Assembly (NCBI GenBank): GCA_016743945.1
Contig: JADGFI010000020.1
Span: forward strand, 1 to 64,000
Length of the DNA: 64,000 bases
Direction of reading: 5' to 3'
Source of the DNA: Desulfobacteraceae bacterium
GTDB lineage: Bacteria; Desulfobacterota; Desulfobacteria; Desulfobacterales; Desulfobacteraceae
In this document: positions 1-8,189 of the stretch, one piece after another
Layout: each line of letters begins with the position of its first letter
How positions within the stretch are numbered: the first letter of the stretch is position 1
Notes under the pieces: model-generated
The model's database searches: none
The model's input: the letters and a program-made list of their open reading frames with translations, nothing else
What the model was told of the DNA's origin: nothing
Position numbers and translations under genes: made by a program

Positions 1-193
1 TGTTTATTCTTACAATTTTGACGGTCTTGAAATTGATTTGTCCAAAGGGGCTTTCATCGCGTTTTCCCCTTATTGTGCCAATGATGTGATCGGTGGAGAC
101 ATGAATCCGGTACCGGAACCTGCCACCATGGCATTGCTGGGTATCGGCCTTTTGGGATTGGCAGGGGTGGCCCGGAGGCGTTCGTCAAAATAA
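1..193 (+). CDS. PEP-CTERM sorting-domain protein (3' end only)
   Basis: Only the last 63 codons are inside the window; the frame is open from base 2 to the TAA at 191-193. The end has the classic PEP-CTERM layout: VPEPAT, a hydrophobic stretch (MALLGIGLLGLAG) and a basic RRR tail. Known family role: such proteins are secreted and processed by an exosortase, often linked to exopolysaccharide. The function of the main domain cannot be seen. The left hairpin of the insertion element begins 21 bp after the stop. Confidence 0.85.
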   Translation, partial: VYSYNFDGLEIDLSKGAFIAFSPYCANDVIGGDMNPVPEPATMALLGIGLLGLAGVARRRSSK

Positions 194-213
194 TTTTAGT
201 CTAATGTAGAAAC

Positions 214-232
214 CCTGGCCCTCTGGGCCAGG
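214..232. repeat. left-end hairpin of the IS200-like element
   Basis: Perfect stem CCTGGCCC / GGGCCAGG with a TCT loop. It is identical to the copy at 828-846. In the IS200/IS605 group such subterminal hairpins are the TnpA recognition sites. Confidence 0.75.
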
Positions 233-320
233 TCAGAGGGCAGTGGCTTTGCCATCTGTACGACTCAATGTTACTCAGTACTTTAAGTTGTCCCCACAAC
301 GAACAAGTAAGGAGTAACGA

Positions 321-736
321 ATGAGCCGATTCCAAAAACTATCACAAACAATATGGTGTTGCCAATACCATATTGTTTGGGTCCCCAAATACCGATTCAG
401 AATTTTGAGCGGAGAGGTTGGCCGGGAGGTTGCAAGCTGCATCAGAACCTTTTCAGCCCAAAAGGGTTGTGAGATTGTTGAGTTGAATGTTCAAACTGAT
501 CATGTTCATCTGCTGGTGAAGGTGTCTCCGAAAATTTCGATCTCAGATTTCATGGGGATATTGAAGGGACGAACAGCGATCAGGGTGTTTAATAAGTTCA
601 AGCGTTTAAAGAGCAAACCTGGGGTAACAAATTTTGGGCGCGCGGATACTGTGTTGACACGGTTGGTTTGGATTTTGAAATGATACGAAAATATGTGAAA
701 CATCAAGAGCAAAAAGAAAAACGGACAGAGCAATGA
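321..736 (+). pseudogene. tnpA: IS200/IS605 transposase TnpA (Y1 HUH), frameshifted
   Basis: The first part (from 321) matches IS200-type transposases: an N-terminal YHIVWVPKYR segment and the HUH metal-binding motif in TDHVHLLV. Around 615-622 the frame breaks. The original frame runs on to a stop at 683, while the rest of the protein (WGNKFWARGYCVDTVG, then EMIRKYVKHQE with the expected catalytic tyrosine) reads in another frame to the TGA at 734-736. One or four bases seem to be missing between the Lys-Pro codons and the Trp-Gly codons. The in-frame product lacks the nucleophilic tyrosine and should be inactive. Confidence 0.85.
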
Positions 737-771
737 GATCTGTTCAGCTAATATTAATTCGGGACAACTTT

Positions 772-794
772 CCTTGCCCCCTCAGGGGGCAAGG
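772..794. repeat. internal hairpin near IS right end
   Basis: Inverted repeat CCTTGCCCC / GGGGCAAGG with a short loop, lying between the transposase end (736) and the right-end hairpin. It may help fold the right end or act as a terminator for tnpA. Confidence 0.6.
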
Positions 795-827
795 CAGACT
801 CATCCCCTTTTAGGGGTTAACCCAAGG

Positions 828-846
828 CCTGGCCCTCTGGGCCAGG
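828..846. repeat. right-end hairpin of the IS200-like element
   Basis: Exact second copy of the 19-nt hairpin seen at 214-232, again an 8-bp stem with TCT loop, marking the right boundary region of the element. Confidence 0.75.
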
Positions 847-961
847 ATATTTACTTTCTATAGCAATATTTAAAAAAAATATGGAATTTTTGTACATGTT
901 CAGAGGGGTTGATGACTATGGCGTTATTAAATCCAAGATAAGTCAGGATCTTGTCCTTTAA

Positions 962-1132
962 AATGCATTGAGGCACTTTGGAGCATCCATGCTCGATCAC
1001 GACAAGGTGCCTATAGGAACTGTTCAACGTATCCTTGGGCATGAAAACAGATTAACAACAGAGATTTGTCTTCATTCTATTGGAGATGGGGAGCGCGCAG
1101 CTGTCGAGTGTTTGGATCAGAATTTTGAATGA
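962..1132 (+). pseudogene. tyrosine recombinase/phage integrase C-terminal remnant
   Basis: The frame reads NALRHFGASML, then VPIGTVQRILGHEN and LTTEICLHS, ending at the TGA 1130-1132. This is the C-terminal catalytic part of a tyrosine recombinase: the Arg-His box, the ILGHEN box and the nucleophile region. An in-frame TAA lies just upstream (959-961) and the N-terminal domains are absent. The expected nucleophile (TTEIYLHS in relatives) is Cys here (codon TGT). It lies beside tRNA-Arg, the usual setting for an integrated element, so it is probably the scar of a lost island. Confidence 0.8.
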
Positions 1133-1160
1133 TTTTCTCACACAGACTCTCACACAAACC

Positions 1161-1193
1161 AAAAAAGGTTTTCAAGCTAAAAGCTGAAAACCC
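1161..1193 (-). terminator. terminator of tRNA-Arg
   Basis: Read on the minus strand, a GGTTTTCA-GCT / AGCTTGAAAACC stem (one bulge, AAA-equivalent loop) is followed by six T residues. It lies 11 bases past the CCA end of tRNA-Arg, in the right direction to end that transcript. Confidence 0.7.
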
Positions 1194-1203
1194 TTGGTAG
1201 TTG

Positions 1204-1280
1204 TGGTACGCCTGGACGGATTCGAACCGCCGACCCCCTGATTCGTAGTCAGGTACTCTATCCAGCTGAGCTACAGGCGC
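1204..1280 (-). tRNA. tRNA-Arg (anticodon ACG)
   Basis: The minus strand folds as a full cloverleaf: acceptor GCGCCTG pairing with CAGGCGT, D-arm AGCTCAGCTGGATAGAGT, anticodon stem CCTGA/TCAGG with loop CTACGAA giving anticodon ACG, and T-arm with GGTTCGAATCC. The CCA end is encoded (1204-1206). ACG is normally converted to ICG by TadA, whose gene lies about 490 bp away. The 3' end faces the integrase remnant. Confidence 0.95.
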
Positions 1281-1765
1281 ACAAACAACCCAGAGTATAT
1301 ACCAGGGTTGTTTAAGGATTTCAAGTTTTATTGTTTGTAAATGTTTAAATTATGGTGCTGTTGACGGGTATTTTTTTAAAAATTTCCAAAAAACACATCT
1401 AACTACTTGAATAGTGCCCAAAAATACCGATTTCTGATATCAAGATTAACAGAACTCCATTCGGAAAATTTTACCCACATATCTATAGGTTCTTCTGTTA
1501 TTCTCTGTTCTTTTGTCTTTTGTTTCAAAGAGGTCGTCACTATTTTTTGGCTTTCATTTATGACGCTTCTTCGGTCAATGCCGGACCTGTTGATTTTCAT
1601 GGATTTATCGCCTAATTTTGTTTGCAGTCAAAAAAAACTTATACCAAATTTCAAAAGATTATAAACGGATATCAATTTTCCCCATGAAATTCAATCGGGG
1701 AAACCCTGATTTTTGAAAATTATTTGACCTCGGGAAAAAAGACTTATATAAGTATAGGCTGGAAT
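1281..1765. other. intergenic stretch without a convincing gene
   Basis: AT-rich sequence between tRNA-Arg and tadA. Short open frames exist on both strands, but none has a ribosome site, a recognisable motif or good codon use. The promoter of tadA-purA presumably lies here, but I cannot point to a clear -35/-10 pair. Confidence 0.5.
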
Positions 1766-2221
1766 ATGAATGATGAATTTTACATGATGCTTGCTTTAGA
1801 GGAGGCACAAAAAGCAGAAAAGATGGATGAGGTTCCTGTGGGAGCTGTCATTGTGGATGAACATCACCAGGTGATTGGGCAGGGTTTTAACCGGCCCATT
1901 TCAACCAATGACCCCACAAGCCATGCTGAAATAAATGCCCTGCGAATGGCATCTAAGCGGTTAAACAACTACCGGCTGACACAGACAACTTTGTATGTGA
2001 CCATTGAACCTTGCATCATGTGTATGGGAGCTATTATCCATGCGAGAATAAAACGAGTTGTATTTGGGGCATCTGATCCCAAATGGGGAGCTGTGCTCTC
2101 CTTATATAATATGGCGTTGGATCATCGATTAAATCATCGCCCTGAGATTAAGTTCGGGGTGTGTGAAGAAAAGACAAGACAAATCATAAAAAATTTTTTT
2201 ATGAATAAAAGGAGCAAATAG
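1766..2221 (+). CDS. tadA: tRNA-specific adenosine deaminase
   Basis: Converts A34 to inosine in tRNA-Arg(ACG), letting one tRNA read CGU, CGC and CGA. The 151-residue protein has the zinc deaminase signature: HAEINAL (zinc ligand His and proton-shuttling Glu) and PCIMCMGA (two Cys ligands), with the family's usual length and order. I chose the ATG at 1766 because family members begin near MNDEFYMM; an upstream TTG at 1724 would add 14 unlikely residues. Its stop overlaps the purA start by one base, so the two genes are translationally coupled. Its likely substrate, tRNA-Arg(ACG), is the next feature upstream. Confidence 0.93.
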   Translation: MNDEFYMMLALEEAQKAEKMDEVPVGAVIVDEHHQVIGQGFNRPISTNDPTSHAEINALRMASKRLNNYRLTQTTLYVTIEPCIMCMGAIIHARIKRVVFGASDPKWGAVLSLYNMALDHRLNHRPEIKFGVCEEKTRQIIKNFFMNKRSK

Positions 2222-3507
2222 TGGTAAATACAGTAGTTGTGGGAACCCAATGGGGAGATGAAGGTAAAGGGAAAATCGTAGACCTGCTGAGTGAACATGC
2301 AGACTATGTTGTCAGATTCCAGGGTGGGAACAATGCCGGTCATACCATGGTTGTGAATGGAAAAGAAATTATTAGTCATCTCATCCCTTCCGGTATTATT
2401 CAGCAAAAAAAATGTTTTATCGGAAATGGCGTGGTGGTGGATCCATTTGTCCTTCTGGATGAAATTGATTATTTGGTCTCAAATAATATCGATGTCTCGC
2501 CGGAAATGCTCAAGGTAAGCAACCGGGCACATATCATCATGCCGTATCACCAGGAAATAGACAAAGCCAGGGAAGTAAAAAAAGGAAAAAATAAAATCGG
2601 CACCACGGGCCGGGGAATAGGTCCTTGCTATGAGGATAAGGCCACCCGGAGGGGGATCCGGTTTTGTGATCTTCTGGATCTGGAGCTTTTTAAGGAAAAA
2701 GTCGCAATTATTTTGGAAGAAAAAAACTTTTATCTGAAACATTATTTTAAGGCGGACACCATTGATCTGGATTCAGTTATTGACCAGTTCCTTAAAATCA
2801 GAGACAGGCTTCTTCCTTATATTGCCGATGTCTCGGTTGCCATATATGAAGGCATCAATGCCGACAAAACCATTTTGTTTGAAGGGGCCCAGGGAACCCA
2901 TCTGGACATTGAGCATGGGACCTATCCCTTTGTTACCTCTTCTTCAACCGTAGCAGGAAATGCAGCAAATGGATCTGGTGTAGGCCCCGGAAATTTAAAT
3001 GAAATAATTGGTATTGTAAAAGCCTATACCACACGGGTAGGGGCCGGCCCCTTTCCCACGGAACTTTTTGATGAAATTGGCAAGAAAATACAGAAAACCG
3101 GATCGGAATTTGGTGCCACCACTGGACGGAAAAGAAGATGCGGCTGGCTGGACATGGTTGTGCTGAGGAATGCCGTCCGTCTTAACAGCCTTACCGGGCT
3201 TGCCATTACCAAACTGGATGTTTTGGATGACCTGGATGAATTAAAAATTTGTACCGGCTATGAGTACCAGGGAAAAATTATCAATGATTTTCCACCGGAA
3301 ATCAAAATTTTAGAGCAATGTACCCCTGTGTATGAAACCCATCCGGGCTGGAAACAGGACACATCTAAGACAACTGAATACAAGAACTTGCCGGAAAATG
3401 GGAAGAAATACCTGGACAGAGTGGTAGAATTGGCAAATGTCCCCATAAAAATTGTGTCCGTGGGACCTGGAAGGGAAGCCACCATCATAAAAGAAAATAT
3501 TTTCTAA
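2221..3507 (+). CDS. purA: adenylosuccinate synthetase
   Basis: Catalyses GTP-dependent joining of IMP and aspartate, the first committed step to AMP. The 428-residue length is standard. The N-terminal nucleotide loop (GTQWGDEGKGKIVD), QGGNNAGHT, TTGRGIGPCYEDK and TTGRKRRCGWLD are diagnostic. The start is GTG, directly overlapping the tadA stop (TAGTG) with an AAAGGAG ribosome site inside the end of tadA. It forms a two-gene operon with tadA; tRNA-Pro follows with its own likely promoter. Confidence 0.97.
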   Translation: MVNTVVVGTQWGDEGKGKIVDLLSEHADYVVRFQGGNNAGHTMVVNGKEIISHLIPSGIIQQKKCFIGNGVVVDPFVLLDEIDYLVSNNIDVSPEMLKVSNRAHIIMPYHQEIDKAREVKKGKNKIGTTGRGIGPCYEDKATRRGIRFCDLLDLELFKEKVAIILEEKNFYLKHYFKADTIDLDSVIDQFLKIRDRLLPYIADVSVAIYEGINADKTILFEGAQGTHLDIEHGTYPFVTSSSTVAGNAANGSGVGPGNLNEIIGIVKAYTTRVGAGPFPTELFDEIGKKIQKTGSEFGATTGRKRRCGWLDMVVLRNAVRLNSLTGLAITKLDVLDDLDELKICTGYEYQGKIINDFPPEIKILEQCTPVYETHPGWKQDTSKTTEYKNLPENGKKYLDRVVELANVPIKIVSVGPGREATIIKENIF

Positions 3508-3508
3508 A

Positions 3509-3535
3509 TTGACTTTCATGAAATTATACTATAGT
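3509..3535 (+). promoter_or_regulatory. possible sigma-70 promoter for tRNA-Pro
   Basis: TTGACT (3509-3514) and TATAGT (3530-3535) are separated by 15 bp and lie 17 bp before the tRNA. The spacing is short of the ideal 17, so this is tentative. Confidence 0.4.
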
Positions 3536-3552
3536 TAATGACGTCGTACAGT

Positions 3553-3629
3553 CGGGATGTGGCTCAGTCTGGTAGAGCACAGCGTTCGGGACGCTGGGGT
3601 CGGAGGTTCAAATCCTCTCATCCCGACCA
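3553..3629 (+). tRNA. tRNA-Pro (anticodon CGG)
   Basis: Cloverleaf with acceptor CGGGATG/CATCCCG, D-arm GGCTCAGTCTGGTAGAGC, anticodon stem CAGCG/CGCTG with loop TTCGGGA (anticodon CGG), T-arm GGAGGTTCAAATCCTC and encoded CCA at 3627-3629. It reads CCG proline codons. Confidence 0.95.
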
Positions 3630-3680
3630 CTTAGTACCAATGTCTTTCAGTTTTTTAAAAAACTGTTCTTTTGAGGTTTT

Positions 3681-3713
3681 ATATTCCCACATCAAATGTG
3701 GGAATATTTTTTA
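3681..3713 (+). terminator. rho-independent terminator after tRNA-Pro
   Basis: Perfect 11-bp stem ATATTCCCACA / TGTGGGAATAT with a 5-nt loop (TCAAA), followed by a T-rich run. The T run serves the plus-strand transcript, and the stem may also protect the end of the convergent HDOD gene. Confidence 0.8.
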
Positions 3714-3759
3714 GGAACCTGGTATACGATAAAAATCTCTTGCCCATTTAATTCTACAT

Positions 3760-4818
3760 TTAATGGAACAATGACTTAATCCACCCTAGTATTCCTTTTT
3801 TTGTGATTTTTGAACCCGCATTGTTTGATGCGGCAAGGTGCTGCTGGTTGCCCAGATAAAGTTTAGATTCCGTAGGCGTTTCTTTTTCCGGGGGAGAGAC
3901 ACCGGTTATGCTTTCTGATTTTTTCCCCAGGGTGCTCAGTATCTCTTCAACAACATTTTTTTGGAACTCTTTTTTTGAAAGTGGACTAATCGGTTGTTCT
4001 GAAATCCAAGCAGATTCAAGATCCATAAAGATCCCGTCCCCATTGTTCCCAATTTGTGACATTGCAGCAATCCTGTAAGCAAATTGTGTCAATCCAGCGA
4101 TTTCTCTATGTTCTTTTGGGGCGGCGTATGGGTCCTGATAGAATTGGACAGCATTACAAATGCGGGAAGGTAGGTTCCAGGCAGTCATTAGCTTTGCTGC
4201 AATCGCATTGTCTGTGGTGCCTAATTCGTCCAGAAATACAGTATGCAGCGGCCGTTCATGAGTTCTGGCTTTTTCGATGCACATAAAAAACTCTCTGGAA
4301 TGATGAATGGCCAGGATTAATTTGCCGATACCATGGAGCAGTCCTGCAATATAGAGTTCTCCCGGCAGGGTATTTGTTGTCAGGTTAGGGTGCCCGAGGC
4401 GTCTACCTGCCATTGCGCAAGCCCAAGAGAACGCCCAGTAATCTTTTGCTGAAAAGCCATGAAGCTCAGATAAATTTGGAAGGAACCTTTGTAAAAAATA
4501 AAGATTAACAGAATTGATGGCTTCCTGAAGACCAATTCTTGTAATGGCACTGCGCAGACTGACAATTTCATCCACCCCCCTGTAAAAGGGAGAATTGGCC
4601 AGTTGTAAAACCATGGAAAAAAGGCCGGGATCCGGTTCAATTAATTTGCAAAATTCTGAAATATCGATTTTTTTTAATGGTTCCTGGGCCATTGACATGA
4701 GCTTTGAACCATTGGATGGCATGGGCGGCACTTTGATATCAGAGTTTAAAATGTCAAAGGTAATTTCTTTTGCAAAGGTTACGGTTTCCTGGGCGTCTTC
4801 TTGAGCATTCATCATCAT
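3760..4818 (-). CDS. HDOD domain signalling protein
   Basis: A 352-residue cytoplasmic protein. Residues about 30-235 match the HDOD domain, a relative of HD phosphohydrolases that usually lacks catalysis and relays signals in motility and regulatory pathways. Visible landmarks are VPPMPSNGSKL, the PDPGLFSMVLQLANSPFY segment, AITRIGLQEA and LLHGIGKL. The C-terminal 60 residues are low-complexity, ending in a short amphipathic tail (GILGWIKSLFH) that might bind membrane. An AAAGGA ribosome site precedes a run of three Met codons, so the exact start is ambiguous by two residues. It lies just downstream of the cyclase gene in the same direction. Confidence 0.85.
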   Translation of the reverse strand: MMMNAQEDAQETVTFAKEITFDILNSDIKVPPMPSNGSKLMSMAQEPLKKIDISEFCKLIEPDPGLFSMVLQLANSPFYRGVDEIVSLRSAITRIGLQEAINSVNLYFLQRFLPNLSELHGFSAKDYWAFSWACAMAGRRLGHPNLTTNTLPGELYIAGLLHGIGKLILAIHHSREFFMCIEKARTHERPLHTVFLDELGTTDNAIAAKLMTAWNLPSRICNAVQFYQDPYAAPKEHREIAGLTQFAYRIAAMSQIGNNGDGIFMDLESAWISEQPISPLSKKEFQKNVVEEILSTLGKKSESITGVSPPEKETPTESKLYLGNQQHLAASNNAGSKITKKGILGWIKSLFH

Positions 4819-4889
4819 ATCCTTTATTCTAAATATCGTGGGATACCGCTACATAAACATATAGCGTCACATCAAATGTAAATTAAGTA

Positions 4890-6161
4890 TCAACAAATTT
4901 TTGGAATGATTCTGTAAACATCTAAAAATTTTTTTTTGCCTTTTAATTTTAATCTTCCAAGGGATTTAATGTTTCGAATATTTTTAAACTGCGCTATATC
5001 CGTTTCTATGTCATTATATACTGTTTTTGACAGGTATATCTGGTTGCCCTTTGCAAGGGATTGAAGTCTCTGGGTTGAGTTTACAGTGTCTCCTATAACC
5101 GTATAGTTCATATGATTTTCTGAACCCAAAAATCCGGCAATCAAGTCTCCGGAATTAATGCCAACACTCATTTTCAGATGGTGGTACCTTTCACCGAGAT
5201 TCTGTTTGAATAAGTGAAATGCTTCAAACATTTGAAGCACTGTTGTTACCGCTTGGAAACTGCATCTTCTATCGTCAATCGGAGCTCCGAAAACAGCCAT
5301 GATGCAATCTCCCATAAGCTTATCAAGGGTCCCCTTATTTTTAAAAACAATTGGAATCATCGAAGAAAAAAAATAATTTAAAATTTCAACAACTTCTTCC
5401 GGTGTGGTCTTTTCGGAAAGAGATGTGAATCCTGTTAAATCTGCGAATATCACACAGGCCCTTTTTTTTTCTCCTCCTAATGTTGGGTTGCCGCTTTTTA
5501 ATATGGTTTTAACAACATCTTTGGAAAAAAATCTGGAAAATTGGAAAATATTTTTTTCTTCATTTATTTTTTCAGAATAAAATCTTCTGAATGTAATTGT
5601 ATTCATTAGATGATCCCGAACAATAGAGTAAAAAAAACGATCCTCATTCTTAAACCCGTTTTTTTCATCCTGGAATAAAATAAGCGCACCATGGAATTCA
5701 CCTCCTGAAACAATAGGCAGTGCGTATAGAGACCCCGTAAGTTGAAAGCAATCCTCCCAATCCTCAAGATCCTCAATGAGAATATTTTTTTTCTCATTGA
5801 GGATCTTTTTTAAGAGGCGGGAATTTTTTAAGAATGAATAGGTGATACCCGTATCAAAACTTGCGGAAATATATTTTTCTTTTTTGTTTTGAAAATCTTT
5901 AAATAGATAAAAACCAGCTCCGGATAGATTTTTGTATTTAATCAGACAGTCGAGCTGACGACGCCAGCCTAAATCAGGATCTGTCAAGTCGATGGATTTC
6001 ATCGACTCAATCATCTCTTTTAATATGGATAACTCGTCTATCTTTTCTTCATATTTTTTTTGAAGGTAAAGAAATTTTTCCTTAAACAAGTCAAAATTGG
6101 GTTGATTCAACTTGTTATTTCTCAGTAGATTATCCGTCATGATAGCCTTGTTTGAGGTCAT
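4890..6161 (-). CDS. GAF domain class III adenylate/guanylate cyclase
   Basis: A 423-residue soluble protein: a coiled start (about 20-60), a GAF-like sensor (about 75-205), then a class III cyclase homology domain (about 230-405). Cyclase landmarks are present: metal Asp in FADLTGFTSL, GTLDKLMGD with the Lys that favours ATP and the second metal Asp, YTVIGDTVNSTQRL with the transition-state Asn and Arg. It should make cAMP, inferred from the Lys-Asp pair. Its start overlaps the end of the next upstream HDOD gene by 4 bases (ATGA), so the two are co-translated. Confidence 0.88.
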   Translation of the reverse strand: MTSNKAIMTDNLLRNNKLNQPNFDLFKEKFLYLQKKYEEKIDELSILKEMIESMKSIDLTDPDLGWRRQLDCLIKYKNLSGAGFYLFKDFQNKKEKYISASFDTGITYSFLKNSRLLKKILNEKKNILIEDLEDWEDCFQLTGSLYALPIVSGGEFHGALILFQDEKNGFKNEDRFFYSIVRDHLMNTITFRRFYSEKINEEKNIFQFSRFFSKDVVKTILKSGNPTLGGEKKRACVIFADLTGFTSLSEKTTPEEVVEILNYFFSSMIPIVFKNKGTLDKLMGDCIMAVFGAPIDDRRCSFQAVTTVLQMFEAFHLFKQNLGERYHHLKMSVGINSGDLIAGFLGSENHMNYTVIGDTVNSTQRLQSLAKGNQIYLSKTVYNDIETDIAQFKNIRNIKSLGRLKLKGKKKFLDVYRIIPKIC

Positions 6162-8029
6162 GAAAACAAAGAAAAAATTTCTTTGTTTTCGTTTAGAAAT
6201 ATTTTTGAATTTTCCTTTGCTTCTTCAATGGAATTAATGGTGAAATTATCAAATATGTCCTCCAGGATATCCTGGTGGTCTTTTAATAAAGGAGTTGTTT
6301 TTGAGCAATCTTTGTTTTCATCAGTACTGCAAAGATAATTTGCAAAACCGGTAATGGCTGCCAACCCAGCATGACTTTCCGAAGAAGATGGATGATGATG
6401 GAACGAAATCGCCTGGATCAAGGATTCAGGTAAATTCCATTTCTTAGCAATAATTCCACTAATAACGCCATGATTATATCCAAAAATTTCTTCTTCAAGG
6501 TCATATATCGGCAGATGCATTTTTCTCGAAAGCTCTAAAATTTTTCGATATTCATCTGGAAAATTTTCAATCAAAAAAAGTTTGCCAAAATCATGGAGAA
6601 TACAGGCAGTAAAAATACCTTCATCTGCATATTTTTTTTTTCCACGGCACAGGTATCTACCAATCAAAGCTGTTTTGACCGAATGTTTCCATATCGCTTT
6701 TGGTTCAATCAATCCCTTTAAACCGGGTTCTTTAAAAGACTCAGAAAGGCTAAGGCCAAAAGCCATATTCATAATTTCATCCGTTCCAAGAATGATTACC
6801 GCTTCCTTTGCTGAATTAACTTTCTGGGCCAACCCGTAAAAGGACGAGTTCACTAATTTGAGAATCTTTAAGGTCATAGCCTGATCCAATTGTATCATTT
6901 CTTGAATGTCATCGATTTCAGAGTTCGGATCCATGGCAACATTATAGATCTGTATAGCGACTGACGGAATGGTCCAAAGAGATTCAAGCTGATTTAATTT
7001 TTCAATGACAGCTGTTTGTTTTTTTTTTCTTTCAATCAGTTTTTTTTCAAAATCCATTGTGGAGATTAAACTTTCTATCTTCTTTTTAGTATCAATCCCT
7101 TTTTTTTTAGAGGGTGTCTGACTTTTTATTCTCTCGGATAGTATGTTTGTCAGAGGTAAGTTATAAGGAAGTTTTAAACAAAAAAGTGTCTGATTGGCAA
7201 TGGGAAGCTTTTGTAACCCGTCCCATAATAATTCCAGGTCTATTGTGATCAATTCCCTGAAGAGCGATCCCCGGGCGTCGTTAAAAATGTTGCTGTAACT
7301 GCTGTCTTTTCTATCGATGTTATCGTTAAATTTTGATTCTTCTGGCGATTTTTTGTTAAAAGAAAGCTGTTCTGATTTTTCCTTTGGTGTGGCATCGGCA
7401 GCAAGCTTTTTTTGTATAATATGAATCAATTCATAAAAAGAATACCCATCCCTTGGGAAAATGGCGTGACCGATCTTAATTACAGCATCTTGCTGGACAA
7501 TATTTTTGATATTTTGTATGATTTTTGGAATCACTATCTCTATGCCATTTTCATCTGTTGTGAAACCAAAAAATAAAATTTTATTGTCATCTATGGCATA
7601 GACAGAATCACTTTCTCGGAAACCTTTTTCGATATCACGCTCTTTTCCTGTCAACGGAATCAGTTCATCGCCTTTGTTGCCAGGCTTGATAATTACATAT
7701 AGGAGGGCTGAATCTGCACCCGCCCTGAGGGTCATGTTTAATAATTTGGAAATCCATTTCAACTGCCATTGGTCGATATAAAAAGAGAGCCTTTCATCTT
7801 TGATCACCTTGTGGACGGATACCCTCGCATTCAGGGTTTTAAGATTTTTTAAAGCTGTTTTTATAATACTTTTTGAAGGGCTGTCACATAAAATGGCAGG
7901 TGGCGAATTCAATATCCGTTCAGCTTTTTTTCTTGAAAAATTAAATTCGCTGGAAATATACTGAATAAAATCATTGGAATTTTTCGAATACAATTTTTTA
8001 AAGATTATTCTGTATATAAGTTCTTTCAT
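6158..8029 (-). CDS. HDOD protein with degenerate GGDEF-like N-terminal region
   Basis: 623 residues. The C-terminal third (about 345-560) is an HDOD domain: LWTIPSVAIQIYNVAMDP, IQLDQAMTLKILKLVNSSFY, CILHDFGKLFL. The HD pair in the last motif is kept, unlike many HDOD proteins. Residues about 95-215 resemble a GGDEF fold: ESDSVYAIDDNKILFFGF sits where DRVYRLGGDEF would be, and GHAIFPRDGYSFYELIHII matches the end of GGDEF domains. The active-site GGDEF is replaced by DDNKI, so cyclase activity is not expected. It is upstream of, and overlaps, the nucleotidyl cyclase gene. Confidence 0.8.
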   Translation of the reverse strand: MKELIYRIIFKKLYSKNSNDFIQYISSEFNFSRKKAERILNSPPAILCDSPSKSIIKTALKNLKTLNARVSVHKVIKDERLSFYIDQWQLKWISKLLNMTLRAGADSALLYVIIKPGNKGDELIPLTGKERDIEKGFRESDSVYAIDDNKILFFGFTTDENGIEIVIPKIIQNIKNIVQQDAVIKIGHAIFPRDGYSFYELIHIIQKKLAADATPKEKSEQLSFNKKSPEESKFNDNIDRKDSSYSNIFNDARGSLFRELITIDLELLWDGLQKLPIANQTLFCLKLPYNLPLTNILSERIKSQTPSKKKGIDTKKKIESLISTMDFEKKLIERKKKQTAVIEKLNQLESLWTIPSVAIQIYNVAMDPNSEIDDIQEMIQLDQAMTLKILKLVNSSFYGLAQKVNSAKEAVIILGTDEIMNMAFGLSLSESFKEPGLKGLIEPKAIWKHSVKTALIGRYLCRGKKKYADEGIFTACILHDFGKLFLIENFPDEYRKILELSRKMHLPIYDLEEEIFGYNHGVISGIIAKKWNLPESLIQAISFHHHPSSSESHAGLAAITGFANYLCSTDENKDCSKTTPLLKDHQDILEDIFDNFTINSIEEAKENSKIFLNENKEIFSLFS

Positions 8030-8189
8030 TATTTAATTTAACTAACGTTAATTATCATTTGATGCAATAGGTATAAATACCTATTATTCTTCTCCGTTGC
8101 GCCATGGCTGAGAAACCAGGCAATAAAGACCGTCATTGCCTGTAAATGGGACCCTTGGCTGCAGGATAACCTTGTTTGTTTAATGGTGC

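Larger units (their letters stand above)
214..846 (+). mobile_element. IS200/IS605-family element, decayed
   Basis: A single Y1-transposase-type gene is bracketed by two identical 19-nt hairpins (214-232 and 828-846; 8-bp stem, TCT loop). This single-strand hairpin-end arrangement, without ordinary inverted terminal repeats, is typical of IS200/IS605 elements. A further hairpin (772-794) lies inside the right end. No tnpB is present. The transposase is frameshifted, so the copy is probably immobile unless helped in trans. Exact cleavage points cannot be set from one copy. Confidence 0.75.

Noticed and set aside
1407..1664. 85-codon open frame upstream of tadA
   Set aside because: No start signal, no motif, AT-rich; both strands are open here, as expected by chance.
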